Below, in pieces: positions 22,995 to 36,300 of a DNA stretch of 64,000 nucleotides (its first letter is position 1; each line of letters opens with the position of its first letter). Both the position numbers and the translations under genes were made by a program. Under the pieces are notes generated by a model. It was not told the origin of the DNA, searched no databases, and saw nothing but the letters and a program-made list of their open reading frames with translations. Origin of the DNA: Lactarius indigo (taxonomy: Eukaryota > Basidiomycota > Agaricomycetes > Russulales > Russulaceae); assembly GCA_025766275.1 (NCBI GenBank), contig JAFKAC010000065.1, positions 124,001 through 188,000 on the forward strand, given 5' to 3'.

Positions 22995-24612
22995 ATGTCC
23001 GTGCTCAGGCCTCCCTCCAGCCCTAGTCCCGGCCCCTCCCCCGTGCAAGGCCAGAATGGAAAGAATCCAAGCGCACGCTCGTCCATGGGCCCCGCTGCCT
23101 GCCGCCCGCCCGTTGGCGGCCCCAGCGCAGGGTTTCAGTCTCACCTTACCGCGCCCTGGAGGCGGGCTCCTAGCGGGCGCCCGACCAGCGAGTTTATAGG
23201 CAGCGCCACCTTTCAAATTTCAAACCCCATAAGGTAGGCGGTTTCTCCCCTCCTATCGGTTGTTTTTTTTCTCGAGCTGACACTCTCCAGCGGATGCTAT
23301 CGACCAGTGATTTGAGAACTTTCACCATTACGAAGTCATGCTGGTGAGTATCATCTGTTTGATTGTCATCATGATCGTCTATCACCACGCAATCATCTTA
23401 TGTTTTGTTCTTTAAATCGGGGTATTTAGGACGAGATGGCTGCTACCTCTCTCGACGTCAATTATAAGGAGGGGACTCAGTGCCGTCGAGCAACGTGAGC
23501 AACTCTATACTCTTTCCATCATGATGGTCTTATCCGTTCTCAAGGTTCATGGTTCTCCGAAGCAGAGCGCACAGCCGCTCTTTACAGTCTTTTACAACAT
23601 TCCGCTCAAGTCCAGATATGATCCTTCATCACCGTCCTGCAGCGAATGGCCAGGACCGACCCCATGACTGCTCTTCTGAGCCCGGCCATCGGGGGTTCCA
23701 TGCAGAGCCAGATGGAAGCAAAGCTTGCAAGTATGAATCTCAAGTCGCCCGGACTCAAATCTACCATGCCCGGTTCCCCCTCCGCCCGTACCTTCAACAC
23801 CAGCACCACGAATCGCCAATTGCTCGCCTTTGACTCTTCTTCCTCTTTCCTATCTCCCTATACCGCCAACACCGTCGGCAATCCGAGCGACGCTACAGCC
23901 ACGCTCGCGCAACAGCGCGCTAAACTCAAAGCCGCCGGCAACGAGGCGCATCGTATTTCTGCGCCGGCGCTTGCCTCGAGCGGAGAGCGCGGCACTTGGG
24001 CTGGGGTCCTCGGCCAGGTTGCGGAGCGGGACAACTCCCCCACTCAAGAGATATCCGTTGAGCCAGGTTGTCCCTTCCCCGGAGCACCGACATTTCTGGC
24101 CTCTCCGCCGGCTCCGCTTTCCGTTCCCCTCGTGCTGATGGCGGTGCCGCGCCCGGCGGTCTCGACGGGTTGTCCCCCGCCGTCGGCGACAGTTGGGCCA
24201 GCATGGTGAATACCCCGCTTCTGCCGATGTTCCAGAAGACGTCTTCGAATAACAACAGCGCTGGTCAAACTGTCGACCTCGCCGCCGCCAAGTTGAACTA
24301 TCTATACGGTAGCCATAACGTCCCGCGCCTCGACGGTCCTGACAAGTTCCGCTGGCCTTCCAAGGGCCACATTCACGATAACAGCAGCGGTTCCAACAAT
24401 GGCGTGACCAACAACGGCGTTTACGGCGACGATGGCGATCTTATCCAGGGACATCATCTGCCCGGTGCGCATAGGAAGGTGCTCAAGACTTCGAGGTGGT
24501 CTGTAGGAAGATGGGGATCGACGACCAGACCGCGCCCCCACCTCCGCCTGCACCGCAGTCGTCTGGCGGACCGGGCTTGACTGGGAGTGGTGGTGGACTA
24601 TCCTCCGCGTAA
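22995..24612 (+). pseudogene. VTS1 pseudogene, copy 2
   Basis: Close copy of the 14564-16904 gene including promoter, exon-intron layout and final SSA stop context. Defects seen: frameshift in exon 1 around 23090-23170; the exon 2 Trp codon of the DQWF segment reads TGA near 23308; an exon 3 frame change near 23475; a frameshift near 24065; and a deletion of roughly 740 bases joining the HDNSSGSNNG...GHH region directly to the last part of the SAM domain (junction about 24460-24468). The RNA-binding domain is therefore lost. Confidence 0.85.
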
Positions 24613-25373
24613 TGTAAGGGAAAAATCCGGTTTCTTTCTTTCTTTTTTTCTTTCTTTTTTTCCATTTTTGTTGCGAACCACAAAAAAAGCAGCATCACGC
24701 TCTCTCTTCGCATCATGTCCGCCTCCTTTTTTTACTAGTACCGTCTCTGGATTCGTGGTTCCTATCTAATTCTTTTTCGCGAAAAACGTTGGGATTGTCA
24801 CTTTTCTTCTCGTATGGGTGGTGGTGGCAGGGCTTGTTCATTTCTTTTTCCTTTGATTCCTACGAACCTCGAGGGGTCGCGCGCGGCGTAAAGTATTTTT
24901 ACCCTCAGCGCCTGTACTCTTTTCTTCGCCATCTTCTTTTCTTTCATTTGTATATAGCTTGAAAGTGTGTACGATACAAATATAGTTTTTATATGTCACT
25001 TCTGACCAAAACTGTCATGAGAACTGTTTTTATCTTCCCGAGTCGCCAGAGCTGTGGCGGTGCAGCTGGCGTATGGATCCGAGTCGGCCCTTATCGCGTA
25101 TGATGAAACTTACGGTTCGGACTAATATTCGGACACGTCACGTGATTGGAAATCTCACAATTTTGTTATCTCGTAGTACAAATAACATCAGAAGAGTGTC
25201 ATCGCGTACTCTGGTTGGTCCCCTCGAAGAAGAAGAAAAAAAGAAGAAAGGAAATTGCTGTCTGTAGACTGTATCTTTGGGGAATGAGGTGTGTCGTGAC
25301 AAAGGTGTGATGGATTCAAAGAGGGATGAGGTGTCGTTAGCTCACACTGGGATCTCGTCGGAGGTCGGAATCC
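24613..25373. other. Convergent 3' flanks, unit 2
   Basis: Copy of the 16905-17677 flank with scattered indels. No gene is seen. A CACGTCACGTG-like palindrome recurs near 25134. Confidence 0.6.
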
Positions 25374-28300
25374 TTAGCTATTGGGGGTGCGGCGCTGTGG
25401 TCGTGATGGACGAGGCGGCGGTGCGATGGTGCCTGGCGCGCGCAGAGAACTGTGCTGGGTGACAAGACTGTCAAGTTCGACAGCTGTCAACCAAGGATTC
25501 CCGATGCGTTCGTCATTGCGCCAGGCTTCAAGGTGTTCAAGTATGAGGTGTTTTCTGAATGGATCTTCTTGTCCTGCTTTGCGCTCGAAGTTTCCACAAT
25601 ACGAGCACAAGATTCGATATCCGTGCTTGTCTTTGAGGTGACGTTCGAGCCCCTTCTTCTCTCTGAAACTGGCGTAACAGATTTGGCATTGCTCAAATGG
25701 CACATTGACTTGTATGAGGTGGCCTGGGCGCGATCGTAACGTGAGGAACGACAGTAGACCGTTCCACGACGGTCCGTTCATCGCTTTAGGATTTTCTATA
25801 TGAAGGCGACGCAGGTTAGGGAGCACAGCGGTGTGACCTTCCTCGACCACGCCCAGAGCACACAAGATGGCCGTCGTAAGTCTGTCAGCCACCCGAAGGT
25901 CGGTTGCGCCCCCGAATGCGCGGATGGGTCCCAGCCATTGTTCTCCATCCGCGTCATCCAACTCATTTGACGGTCGGGACTTACTGATGCGTAGATCTCT
26001 CATACGGAATAGGAATGGGGAGAATTGTTCACAAATTTGAGCCATCGAGGACAACTGCCAGTCTAACTGCTTGCACGATATTCGTAATTGAAGGGGTGCA
26101 GAAGTGCCTGAGCTGATAAAGAAGATGGTAATGGTATCGTCGGACATTCGAATCTTTGTTTGAGTGAACGACGCCCGTATTCCGGTCCGCTCGATGAATC
26201 GGCCAAGTTGCGAAGCGTCCATTGTGGGTTGGCTGAAAAATGTGATATCAATCTCCCCGAGAACAGGTGCATCGATTCTGGCCACCAGACTGTCCAAGTA
26301 CTTGCCGGTTCCTCGATATTTGAGGGACGTCAGAGCAGGGAGAACAACGCGTCCCCCTGACGGCGGAGGCAAGCTGAGGTGGGTTCGGCGGGGTGGGAAG
26401 GAAATGAAGTGGAGTGAAAGTGTTTCAAGTTGGGTCATCCCGGACAGCGCATTCGCGAACGCTTCCGGGGAAAAATACCCAGAACTAGGAATTTCGTGGA
26501 GCTGAATGCCTACGAGGTCGTGGGAGGGTGAAAGTAGTTGCGGCAATGACGGAAACGCAATCCTGGTTGAGTGTAGTGTACGGAGGCAAGAGCCCCACCG
26601 AAAGGTGCTGGGAAGGGTCAGCTGCATGCTATCTTGGGACAAAAGGACAAGCTCTTCCATTTCCAGAAGTGGCTCAGAGATCGCGGAAAGCTTATCGAGG
26701 AGTGAGCTGGTGACGGTGAGGCTGATGGAACTAACACGATCAGATTGCTTCAGTGCGGCAATGATATTGTCATCATCCCCGGGAACCGGAGGATCTAGAT
26801 TTGGAACCCCCCCGTACTGTACCATGATAGGCAGTGCCGGCCAACAATCTAGAGCTTTCAAAACGGGTGTTCCTGGCGTAAAGTAGAGTCGAAGATTTAG
26901 ACCTAGAGGTGATGTGTGTACGATGTGTCGCCATCTTTGGCACACGTACGTGAGCGTGGGCCAAGCTCGCTGAGTGGAACGCAGGTAATAACGAAATATG
27001 TTCAGAAATATGTCATTTGAGAGCACCTCAATCGTTACCCGCTGAGAGAGAGGTCCTATTTTAAGCGAGTTAGCGAGTGGTGGTGTCGGTACCGGGAATC
27101 TGTCGTACCTGTTCCATGTAGTTTATTGATGTAGGACGGTCGTTCATATTCCACCGCTATATGGCCAGAGAGCCGGCCTGAGACCATAAATGACACGATG
27201 GCCTTCCCCAATGACGTATGAGGTTTGCCAGGCCGTGATATGTAGAGCACGTGGAGAGAAGGTGGGATAGTTTCGTACTGCCTGTCCGATAGTTGCAGAT
27301 CACGGACGATGTTTGTCGAGTGATCCCAATCGAGATGAAACCATTTTACGCCCGATAATAAGTCGAGAAAATCTTCCCATCCATAATAATGACTTTGCCC
27401 CCATCTCGATGGTCGCGCGGTACTGATGCGTACGTCCTCCACATTGGAAAGGAAATCGGAAAGATCCTTGCAGACTTGTCTTATGAATGATAGCCGCCAG
27501 CTCGATGGATCGCACAATAATTCCAATTTAAGGCGGGTGGGCGCTCCTGGCTGTATCAAGGAAAAGGAGATGGCGCTCTCAGAAGATCGAATGTGTACTT
27601 GATGGAGCGACTTGTGCATTCCTAACCGATTGATGAGTTCGCGAAGTGCTGGGAAACCGGTTAAGAACGTGAGTTCAATGTCTTCGAGACTAGGAGTATC
27701 AATCATGGTTACAAATTGTTTCAAGTACTCAGAAATTCCTCGAAAATTAAGGCGGGTAAGAATAGGAAGAACAACACGTCCCCGTGGCAGTGTGGATGGG
27801 GTATGGCGATAGTCGGTAGGGAGGAAATGGAGTGAAAGTGATTGAAGCCGGGGCATCCCGGACAAGGCTTTCGTGAGCACTTCTGGTGGGATCTGCGAAG
27901 AATTGAGAAAATCGTGAAGCTGAAGGTCCACGAGATTCCTGGAAGAATGAAGAAGCTGAAGGAGTCCGGGAATTGCGACACTAGTCAAATGGAGACGAAA
28001 AAGTCGTGGGCCGCACTGAAAAGCTCTGGGCAAGGACAGCTGCACGCCATCTTGAGACCGAAGAACGAGGCCTTCCAGTCCCGAAAACGGCCTCTCGATT
28101 GAGTATAACTTTCTCAGAAGTGAGCGTGTGAGGGTGAGGCTGATAAACCTAACATGACCAGACCGCTTAAGTGTAGCAATGATGTTGTCCTCGTCCTCGG
28201 GAGCTGGGGGATCGAGCCCTGGAAATTCTCCGTAGTACACGACGATAGGCATGACGGGCCAGTGGCGTAGTGTCTTCAATACAGGCGTCCCGTGGGTACA

Positions 28301-28602
28301 GAAGATTCGAAGGTGTAGAGTGTTCTGAGACGCAAATACGATATGTCGCCATTTGCGACATATGCGCACAAGCCTAGGCCAATATTGTGGATAGACATCG
28401 AGATAATAACGAAATATTTTCAGAAGGGCATCATCAGGAAGCTCCCCGATCGTGGCTTGTGGAGAAAATGAAAAAGTTAGCTAGAGGCGCAGATATTGGT
28501 GGAAGGTGTACCTCTTCCACTGGCAAGGAACTTGATTGTGCTGGGTGCGGTGATGGATTGAGTGACGGGTTCGAGGGGGCGAGGCGTACCGGACACGGGC
28601 AT
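25374..28602 (-). CDS. Double F-box / C2H2 zinc-finger protein, unit 2 (relocated start)
   Basis: Model: complement(join(25374..27055,27109..28455,28512..28602)), 1039 residues. Architecture matches unit 1: F-box 1 (IGELPDDALLKIF), repeats, F-box 2 (IEVLSNDIFLNIF), repeats, then two C2H2 pairs (CQIC...H...H and CSYC...H...H) with all eight ligands present. The 5' end differs. The position matching the unit 1 start codon reads ATA (near 28687), and the first donor is GTGGGT instead of GTAAGT. The second exon is also 105 bases long, which would break the old frame. A start at 28602 (MPVSGTPRPLEP) inside exon 2 uses another frame of that exon and enters the F-box in phase, so the gene can still encode a full protein with a new N terminus. 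Confidence 0.75.
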
Positions 28603-28890
28603 GTTTATTGGGATATCTGAGATATCGACTATCACGTCTAGAGGAAATGAAGACACTATTGTAGATCACCCACCCTAGAAAGGGTATGGCCCGGGAGGGA
28701 AGCGTAGAACGAACGGGGCAACAATTTCTGGCGTATCCTTGTTGTATAATACGGAAGAACAAAACAACACGGGCAAGAAGGGCAAGAGAAACGACAATGC
28801 TGCATACACGTGGCAGCGACTCGGAGACGCCCAGTCTAGAACACACTGCGAATCCGCAATCGTCTCTCGCTACTCTCACTCTCCTTCCGA
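28603..28890. other. Decayed first exon, intron and promoter of F-box unit 2
   Basis: Holds the former exon 1/intron 1 region, with ATG changed to ATA and a weakened donor, plus a degenerate copy of the conserved upstream block near 28733. No other gene. Confidence 0.5.
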
Positions 28891-28894
28891 GTCA

Positions 28895-30115
28895 GGATGA
28901 GATGGTTACTTCCTTTCCCGACATCGACGCGTCAACCTCAAAGGACGTACTTACTTCATTGGGATGTGGGGCACCGTGACAGGGCCCTCCTTGTATTCAT
29001 TCTGATGACCCCACCTGATCGGCCTGATCCTCGAATACTCTACAAAACTGCTCTTGCGGATTCTACCCAAGTTTAGATCCGTTCGCCACCTGTCTCGCAA
29101 CATATGGCCGAAGCGGGTCCCTTCTTGGGAATCCTGGCCGAAATCCGCTTGTCAGATTCCCTTTCCTCCCTCACCTCTCTTGTAAGTTGCAACCCGAACT
29201 GCTAATTGTTTACCTTTAACTCCACCTCTTCTTGCCGATCCAGATGTCTTTAACACTGTTGACCAGCTGACCGATGCCCAACAGCGCGTCGTCGAACTTA
29301 AAGTCAACGACTCCCCTCCCCCCTCCCCGCATCTCCGTGCCCGTGCTTGGGGCTACGCAAGCTCACTTGGCTAGGTCACAGAGTACATTATTCTCCACCA
29401 AAAATATTCGCCGAGCACCGACCTTCCCAGAAACTCGAACGCCGGTGGCGTTGTTTTTCGCTCTCACACTGGATAGCGGCTGCCACGGACGGAATCTCAC
29501 TAGTCACTGGCGACAGTTGCGCTGGCTCCGAAAGAACACGTCACTCATATATCGACGGCCTACAATCACACCTCCGATTATCACAGACAGTCCCGAGGAT
29601 CTCCGTCGATTTTACAAAGGCTATATGCCTGATGCCAGAAGCGGGTTTACTGCTAGGACCGACGATAGCGCGTACAACCTACGGTAGCGATGGAAACGAG
29701 AGCCAGGGTGCTTCCAGCGGTGGGGATGTAAAAGCTCGCTCATAGGGAAGAACCTGCAACAGCGACAGTGGAGTTGGTACCTATTCCGAAGCACAGCCTG
29801 AGAAATCTGCGTTCTGGATCACTCCAGGTTGTTTCAGTAAAAGTGATGACGGCTGTGGCGCAACGGCTGCAGCCAATTAGCATGCCACGCTATCGCAGTC
29901 ATCGGTTTTCAGCCTTAGACAAGGGCCGGCGGGATGTCGAGGGGGCTCATTATGGCGTATCTCGCTGCCAGTTGTGCTGTTAGATGGACCATTAGTAGTT
30001 ATCACTGAGATAGTACAAAGGAGTTAGTTAAGACAATGAAAGGTTCGACTTGCATTTGGTGCGGGATGCGTCGGACAACAGTCGGACCTCCGTGTGGCTG
30101 TGCCAGCGCTCCGCA
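28895..30115 (+). pseudogene. Old VTS1 relic, unit 2
   Basis: Decayed VTS1-like sequence starting with exon-3-like GATGGTTACTTCCTTTCC. It passes through the GCGTCGTCGAACTTAAAGT...CATCTCCGTGCC segment and ends with the GTTTCAGTAAAAGTGATG piece. Frames are destroyed. Boundaries are approximate. Confidence 0.55.
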
Positions 30116-30317
30116 GTGAGACGCTCGAATATTGCTTGTCGTTTCCTCTTGTCTGTCCTTTTCCAGTGATGTTCTAACTTCCAATTCCTGTCCATTTTCG
30201 CTTGCTTCGGCAGAACTGGGACCACTTGAGACGGACACTGCCGTCTGATGAGTTACTTTTTTTCTTTTTTCTTTTCCCGCGCTCAAGCATACACGAACTA
30301 TTGTACCGTCACACAAG

Positions 30318-30500
30318 ATGTCCTCGCTCGGGCTTCCCTTGGGCCCAGCTGAACGTCCCCTGTTCAAGGTCTGACAGTGAACACCGCTTGCTTGTCCAGT
30401 CCTCCGTCCGCTCTCGGTCACCGCATCACAGGACTTCAGCCACGCCCTGCCTCGCTGAGGAGGGCCTGCCAGCGGACGCCCAACAAACGAGCTGAATCGA
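30318..30500 (+). pseudogene. VTS1 exon-1 fragment
   Basis: ATGTCCTCGCTCGGGCTTCC and the following 150 bases resemble VTS1 exon 1 through the GGC...CCTCGC...CCAACAAACGAGCT end. It has a TGA shortly after the start and no following exon 2. Confidence 0.5.
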
Positions 30501-30593
30501 AAAAACAAGTATGCTCTTGCCTCTTGTTTTTTTCTCTTCTTCCTTGCAACCCGAGCGTATACACGGTCCACCCCTCCAAAATAGTTCCAACAG

Positions 30594-32702
30594 ATGCCCA
30601 CGCTCAGGCCTTCCCCCAGCCCAAGTTCCGACTCATCCCTGTGCAAGGTCAGAACGTCAAGAACCCCAGCGCATGCTCGTCCATGGGCTCCGCCGCCTGC
30701 CCCTCGACCGCTGCAGCGCAGGGCGTCAGTATCGCCTCGCCACGCCCTGGAGGCGGACCCCCCTAGCGGGCGCCCGACCAGTGAGCTCCTAGCGCCACCT
30801 TTCAAACCCCAGAAGGTGGGCGATTTCCCCCCTTATCAGTTTTTTTTCTCCTCAACTGACGCTCTTGGATGCCAGTGGTTTTAGAACTTTCATCATTATG
30901 GAGTCACGCTGGTAAGTGTCCCCTGATTTGCTTGTCATCGTGATGGCCCACGTTTTGTTCTCCTCTTTAGGAAGAGATGGCTGCTGCCTCTCTCGACGTC
31001 GATGTTAAGGAGGAACTCAGTGCCATGGAGCAATGTGAGTACCTCGATACCTATTCCATTCTGACGATCTCACTTTCCCCCAGGGTTCAAGGTTCTCTCC
31101 GAAGCAGAGCGCACAGCCGCTCTTTACAGTCTTTTATAACATTCTATGTAAGCTCAGATGCGCTTCTTCACCACCGTCCTGCAACGAATGGCCAGGGCTG
31201 ACCTCGTGATTGCTCTTCTGAGCCCGGCTGTCGAGGTTTACAATGCAGAGCCAGATGGAAGCAAAACTTGCAAGTATGAATCTCAAATCGCCCGAACTCA
31301 AGTCTACTATACCCAGTTCCCCCTCCGCCCGCACCTTCAACACCAGCGCCACGAACCGCCAATCGCTCGCCTTCGACTCGTCATCGTCTTTCCTATCCCC
31401 AGATACCGTCAACACCGGCGGCAGCCCGAGCGACTCCGTGGCTACGCTCGCGCAACAGCACGCTAAACTCGAGCCGCCGGCAACGCGGCGCATCGCATTT
31501 CTGCGCCGGCGCTCGCCTCGAGCAGAGAGCGTGGGACCTGGGCTGGCGTCCTTGGTCAGGTCACGGAATGAGACAACTCCCCTACTCGAGAGATATCCGT
31601 CGAGCCTCGGTCGTCCCGTCCGCATAGCATAGCACCGACTTTTCTGGCCTCTCCACCAGCTCTACTTTCCACTCTCCTCACCCCGATGGCGGTGCCGCTT
31701 CTGGCGGTCTAGACGGTTTGTCCCCCATTGTCAGCGATAGCTAGGCCAACGCTATGAACACGTTGCTCCGCCCATATTCCAGAAGACTTCTTCGAACAGT
31801 AGCAACGCGGGTCAAACTGTCGACCTCGTCGCCGTCAAAGCTGTGAACAACCTATGGTAGCAGTAATGCCCTGCGCTGCCACAGTCCCGACAAATTCCAC
31901 CGGCCCTCCAAGGGCCACGTACACGACAGCAGCCAGCGGCTCCATCGCCATCAACAATGGCGATCTTATCCAGGCACGTCATGTGCCCGGTGTTCAAAGT
32001 GGCTTGTCAAGGGACTTGCGCAACTGTGGTGGCGGAGGCACTCGGTCTGGTGCTCGAAGCCCTACTCTTTTGGATACGTCTGGCCGTTTCGGCGGAAGCG
32101 ACGACGGAAGCAACGCAATGGCTGCCGCGCGTCAACAGGTGGCGCTGGCGGGTCTCGGGATGGGCGTCTGCGGATTCAACCTCGGACTAACACCTCCAGG
32201 GCTGTCCGGGATGCTAACGGACTCAACATGGCGCAACTCGCGCAGCTGAATGGGATGAACACGATGAATCTGTTCAACATGAATATGAGTATGCTGAACC
32301 TGGCCGCGATGGGCGTATCGCCCTCTGCGCAGCTACTCGCAGCGCAGATCGCCGCTGATGGAGGAGGATTCAACTAACCTGGGCTCTGCATCGGTGCGGG
32401 CCTCGGTTCACTCGGTGGGCTGCAGGGCGGGATGGGCAGATAACGGCGTGCGCGGTGGCTCTGGGCGGTCCGGAGGACATTCGCTAGGCCTAGGTGGTGG
32501 TATGGTGGTGATGGACGAGCAGGCGCTCAAGGCACAGGGCGTCGCGGCGCTCGGCGCGCGTAGGAAGATGCTCAAGACTCTCGAGATGGTTCATAAGAGG
32601 ATGGACATCGACGACCCGACTGTGCCTCCGCCTCCGCCTGCACCGTCGCCGTCTGGGGGACCGGGCTCGACTGGCAATGGTGATGGACTATCCTCCGCGT
32701 AA
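30594..32702 (+). pseudogene. VTS1 pseudogene, copy 3
   Basis: Aligns with the intact gene from ATG (ATGCCCACGCTCAGG) to the terminal SSA-stop. Defects: exon 1 frameshifts; exon 2 degraded around 30868-30912; several frameshifts in exon 4 (near 31225, 31470 and 31570); stop codons near 31741 and 31858; and a deletion that removes the front half of the SAM domain, joining the SLGLGG region to MVVMDEQ near 32500. The last 60 SAM-side codons read cleanly (32502-32702), but the domain is incomplete. Confidence 0.8.
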
Positions 32703-33328
32703 TATAAGGGAGAAATCCGGTTTTTTCATGTTTGGTTGGTGCGAACTAAAAAAAAAAAAAGCAGCATCACGCCCTCTCTTTCTCTTCTTCGCATTACTGT
32801 AGTGGGGGAGGGACCCTTCCTTAATTCCTACGAACCTTGAAGGGTCGCGCGCGGCGTGAAGTATATGTACCCTCAGCGCCTGTACTCCTTTTCCTCGCCA
32901 TCTTCTTTTCTTTCTTTTGTATATAGCTTTAAACTGTGTATGATACGAATATATATATTTATACATCGCTCCTGACCAAAAATATTTTGATTTTGTTCGT
33001 GAGAGCGTCGCCTGGGTACGACTTAATTTGAGCTCTAACTACATTTACGGTTCGGACGCGTCATGCATAATTGGCGATCTCTCGATATTGTCATCTCGTA
33101 CATACAAAGCACAAAGACACGATCCTCTGCGTACGTCCGCCCGAGAAACAAAACAAAAGAGAGGACGAATTGGAAGGAAATTGCTGTACGTAGACTGTTC
33201 TATCACGTGCCGTTGGGAAACGGGACCGCCGGTAATGGCGGAGGTGCGAAGGATTCGACGAAGGAGGGATGGGGCATTGTTAAGCCACACTGGGTGGCTT
33301 GGATCTCGTCGGATGTCGGGATCCCTAG
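32703..33328. other. Convergent 3' flanks, unit 3
   Basis: Shortened copy of the VTS1 and F-box 3' flanks. No gene is seen. Confidence 0.6.
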
Positions 33329-36300
33329 CTATTGGGAGTCTGGCTCCGTAATCGTGGTGGAGGGTATGACGGTGTCTGGCGCGCACGGGATACTGTGCCA
33401 GGAAACGGGACTGTCGAGTTGGCGAGGTGTCGACGAATCGTACCAAATGCTTGGGTTCTCGATCCAGGCATCAAAATGTTCACACATGAGGTGGTCTGCG
33501 AGTAGATCATACTGTCCTGGTTCGCACTCGAAGTCTCTACAACACGAGCACAAGATTCGATATCTATGCTTGTCTATAAGGTGACGATCGACTCCTTTCT
33601 TCTCTCTGAAACTGGCATGACAGATGTGGCATTGCTTAAGTGGCACATTAACCTGTACGGGGTGGCCTGAGCGAGATCGTGAGGTGACGAACGACAGTAG
33701 ACCGTCCCACGACGGTTCATTCATCGCTGTAGGATTTTCTATATGAAGGTGACGCAGGTTAGGGAGCACAGTGGTGTGCCCCTCCTCGACCAGGCCCAGA
33801 GCACACAAGATACCCGCCGTCAATTCGTCGGCCACCGGAAGGTCTGTTGCGCCGCCAAATGCGCGGATAAGTCCCAGCCATTGTTCGCCACCCACATCAT
33901 CCAGCTCACTTGACAATTGGGCCATATTGACGTGGGTTACACGGAATAGGAATGGGGAAAATTGGTCACAAACTTGAGCCATCGACGACAACTGCCAGTC
34001 CAGCTGCTTGCACGATATTTGTAATCGAAAGGGTGTAGAAGTGCCTGAGCTGTTAAATGAGATGGAAATGGCATCTCTGGAGATTTGAACCTTCGCTTGA
34101 CTGAGTGACGTCTGTATTCCTGTCCGTTCGACGAATCGACCGAGTTGCGAAGCGTCCATTGTGGGTTGACTAAAAAATGTGATATCAATATTCCCGAGAT
34201 CAGGTGCATCGATTCTGGCCACTAGACTGTCCAAGTACTTGCTGGTCCCTCGATATTTCAGAGACCTGAGAGCAGGGAGAACAGCGCGTTCTTCTGGTGG
34301 TAGAGGCAAGCTAAGGTAATTTCGGCGGGGTGGGAGGGAAAGGAAATGGAGTGAAAGCGATCGAATATTGGTCATCCCGGACAAGCTATTCACCAACGCT
34401 TCTGGGGAAAAATACCCAGCACTGGGAATTTCGTGGAGCCGAATATCTACGAGGTCGTGGGAGGGTGAAAGTAGTTGCGGCAATGACGGAAACCCAATCC
34501 TGGTTGAGTGTAGTGTACGGAGGCGAGAGCCCCACCGAAAGGTGCTGGGCAGGGTCAGCTGCATGTCGTTTCTGGACAGAAGAACAAGCTCCTCTAGTTC
34601 CGAAATTGGCTCAGAGATTGTGGAAAGTTTATCAAGGAGCGAAGCGGTGACAGTGAGGCTGATGGAGCTAACACGATCAGATTGCTTCAGTACGGCAATG
34701 ACATTGTCATCGTCCCCGGGAGCCGGAGGATCGAGATTTGGAACCCCCCCGTACTTTACCACGATAGGTAAGGTCGGCCAACAATCTAGAGCATTTAAAA
34801 CGGGTGTTCCTGGCGTAAAGTAGAGTCGAAGATTTAGACCCAGAGGTGATGTGTGTACGATGTGTCGCCATCTTTGGCACACGTACGTGAGCATAGGCCA
34901 AGCTCGTAGAGTGGAATCCCGGTAATAATGAAATATGTTCAGAAATATGTCGTCTGAGAGCATCTCAATCGTCACTCGCTGAGAATGAGGTCCTATTTTA
35001 AACGCGTTAGCGAGTGGTGGTGTTAGCATCGGGAATACGTCGTACCTGTTCCATGTAGTTTATTGATGTGGCATGGTCGTTCATATTCCACCGCTATATG
35101 ATGGCCAGAGAGCTGGCGTGAGATAATAAATGACACGACGGGTTCCCCCAAAGGTGCGTGGCGTTTCCCAGGCTGTGGTATGCAGAGTTTTTGCAGGGAA
35201 GGTAGGATAGTTTCGTACCGCCTATCCGATGGTTGCAGATCACGCACAATGGTTGTCGAGTGATCGCAATCAAGGTGAAACCATTTTACACTTGCAAACG
35301 AGTTGAGAAGGTTCCGCCATCCACTATTATCAACATCCACCCGCCTTGATGGTCGCGTCGTACTGATGCATAGATCCTCTACATTGGAAAGGAGAGCAGA
35401 GAAATGAATGCAGATTTGAGCCAGGGAGAATATCTGGTCACTTAATGGCCCGCGCAATAATTGCAATTTAAGGTACGTGGGAGCCCCTGGCTGTACCAAG
35501 GAGACGGAGACGGCGTGCTCAGAAGATAGAATAAGCGCCCGACGGTGTGATTTGAACATTTCTATTCGATCGATAAATTCGCTAAGTTTTGAAAGATCAG
35601 ATATATATTCGTTGAAGAATGTGACGTTGATATCCCCCAGAATGGGAGCATCAATTCTGGCCACAAGGAATTCCAAGCACTCAATAGTTCCTCTAAAATC
35701 AAGGCGGGTAAGAACGGGAAGAACAGCGCGGCATCCCTGGGACTGCGGGTGTAGGACAGGGTAATTGGCAGTAGAGTGGAAATGGAGCGAAAGTGATTGA
35801 AGCTGGGCCATCCCAGACAAGGCGCTCGTGAGTGCTTCTTGAGAGAAATGCCAAAAGTCGAAAACTTCGTGAAGCTGAAGGTCTATGAGATTCCTAGAAG
35901 AATTAAGAAGCCGAAGGAGTCTGGGAATCGCGATCCCAGTCAAATGGAGACAACGAAGCCGTGGGCCCCACCGGAAACCGCTGGGAAAGGTGAGCCGTAC
36001 GCCATCTTGAGACAGAAGAACGAGGTTTTCCAGTTCCGAAAATGGCCTCTTGATCGAGGATAACTTTTGTAGAAGTGAGTTGGTAACAGTGAGGCTTATA
36101 GAACCAACGCGACCAGACTGCTCAAGTGCGGCCATGATATTGTCCTCGTCCTCGGTAGCTGGGGGAACGAGCTCTAGAGTTCCTCCGTACTGCACAACGA
36201 TAGGCATGGCAGGCCAGCAGTGTAGCGTCTCCAATACAGGCGTGCTATGGGTACAGAAGATTCGGAGGTGTAGAGCCTGCTGAGATGCAAATACGATACG

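Noticed and set aside
30002..30805. 267-codon minus-strand open frame
   Set aside because: It is antisense to VTS1 relic and exon-1 sequence, with GC-rich low-complexity translation. It is a shadow.
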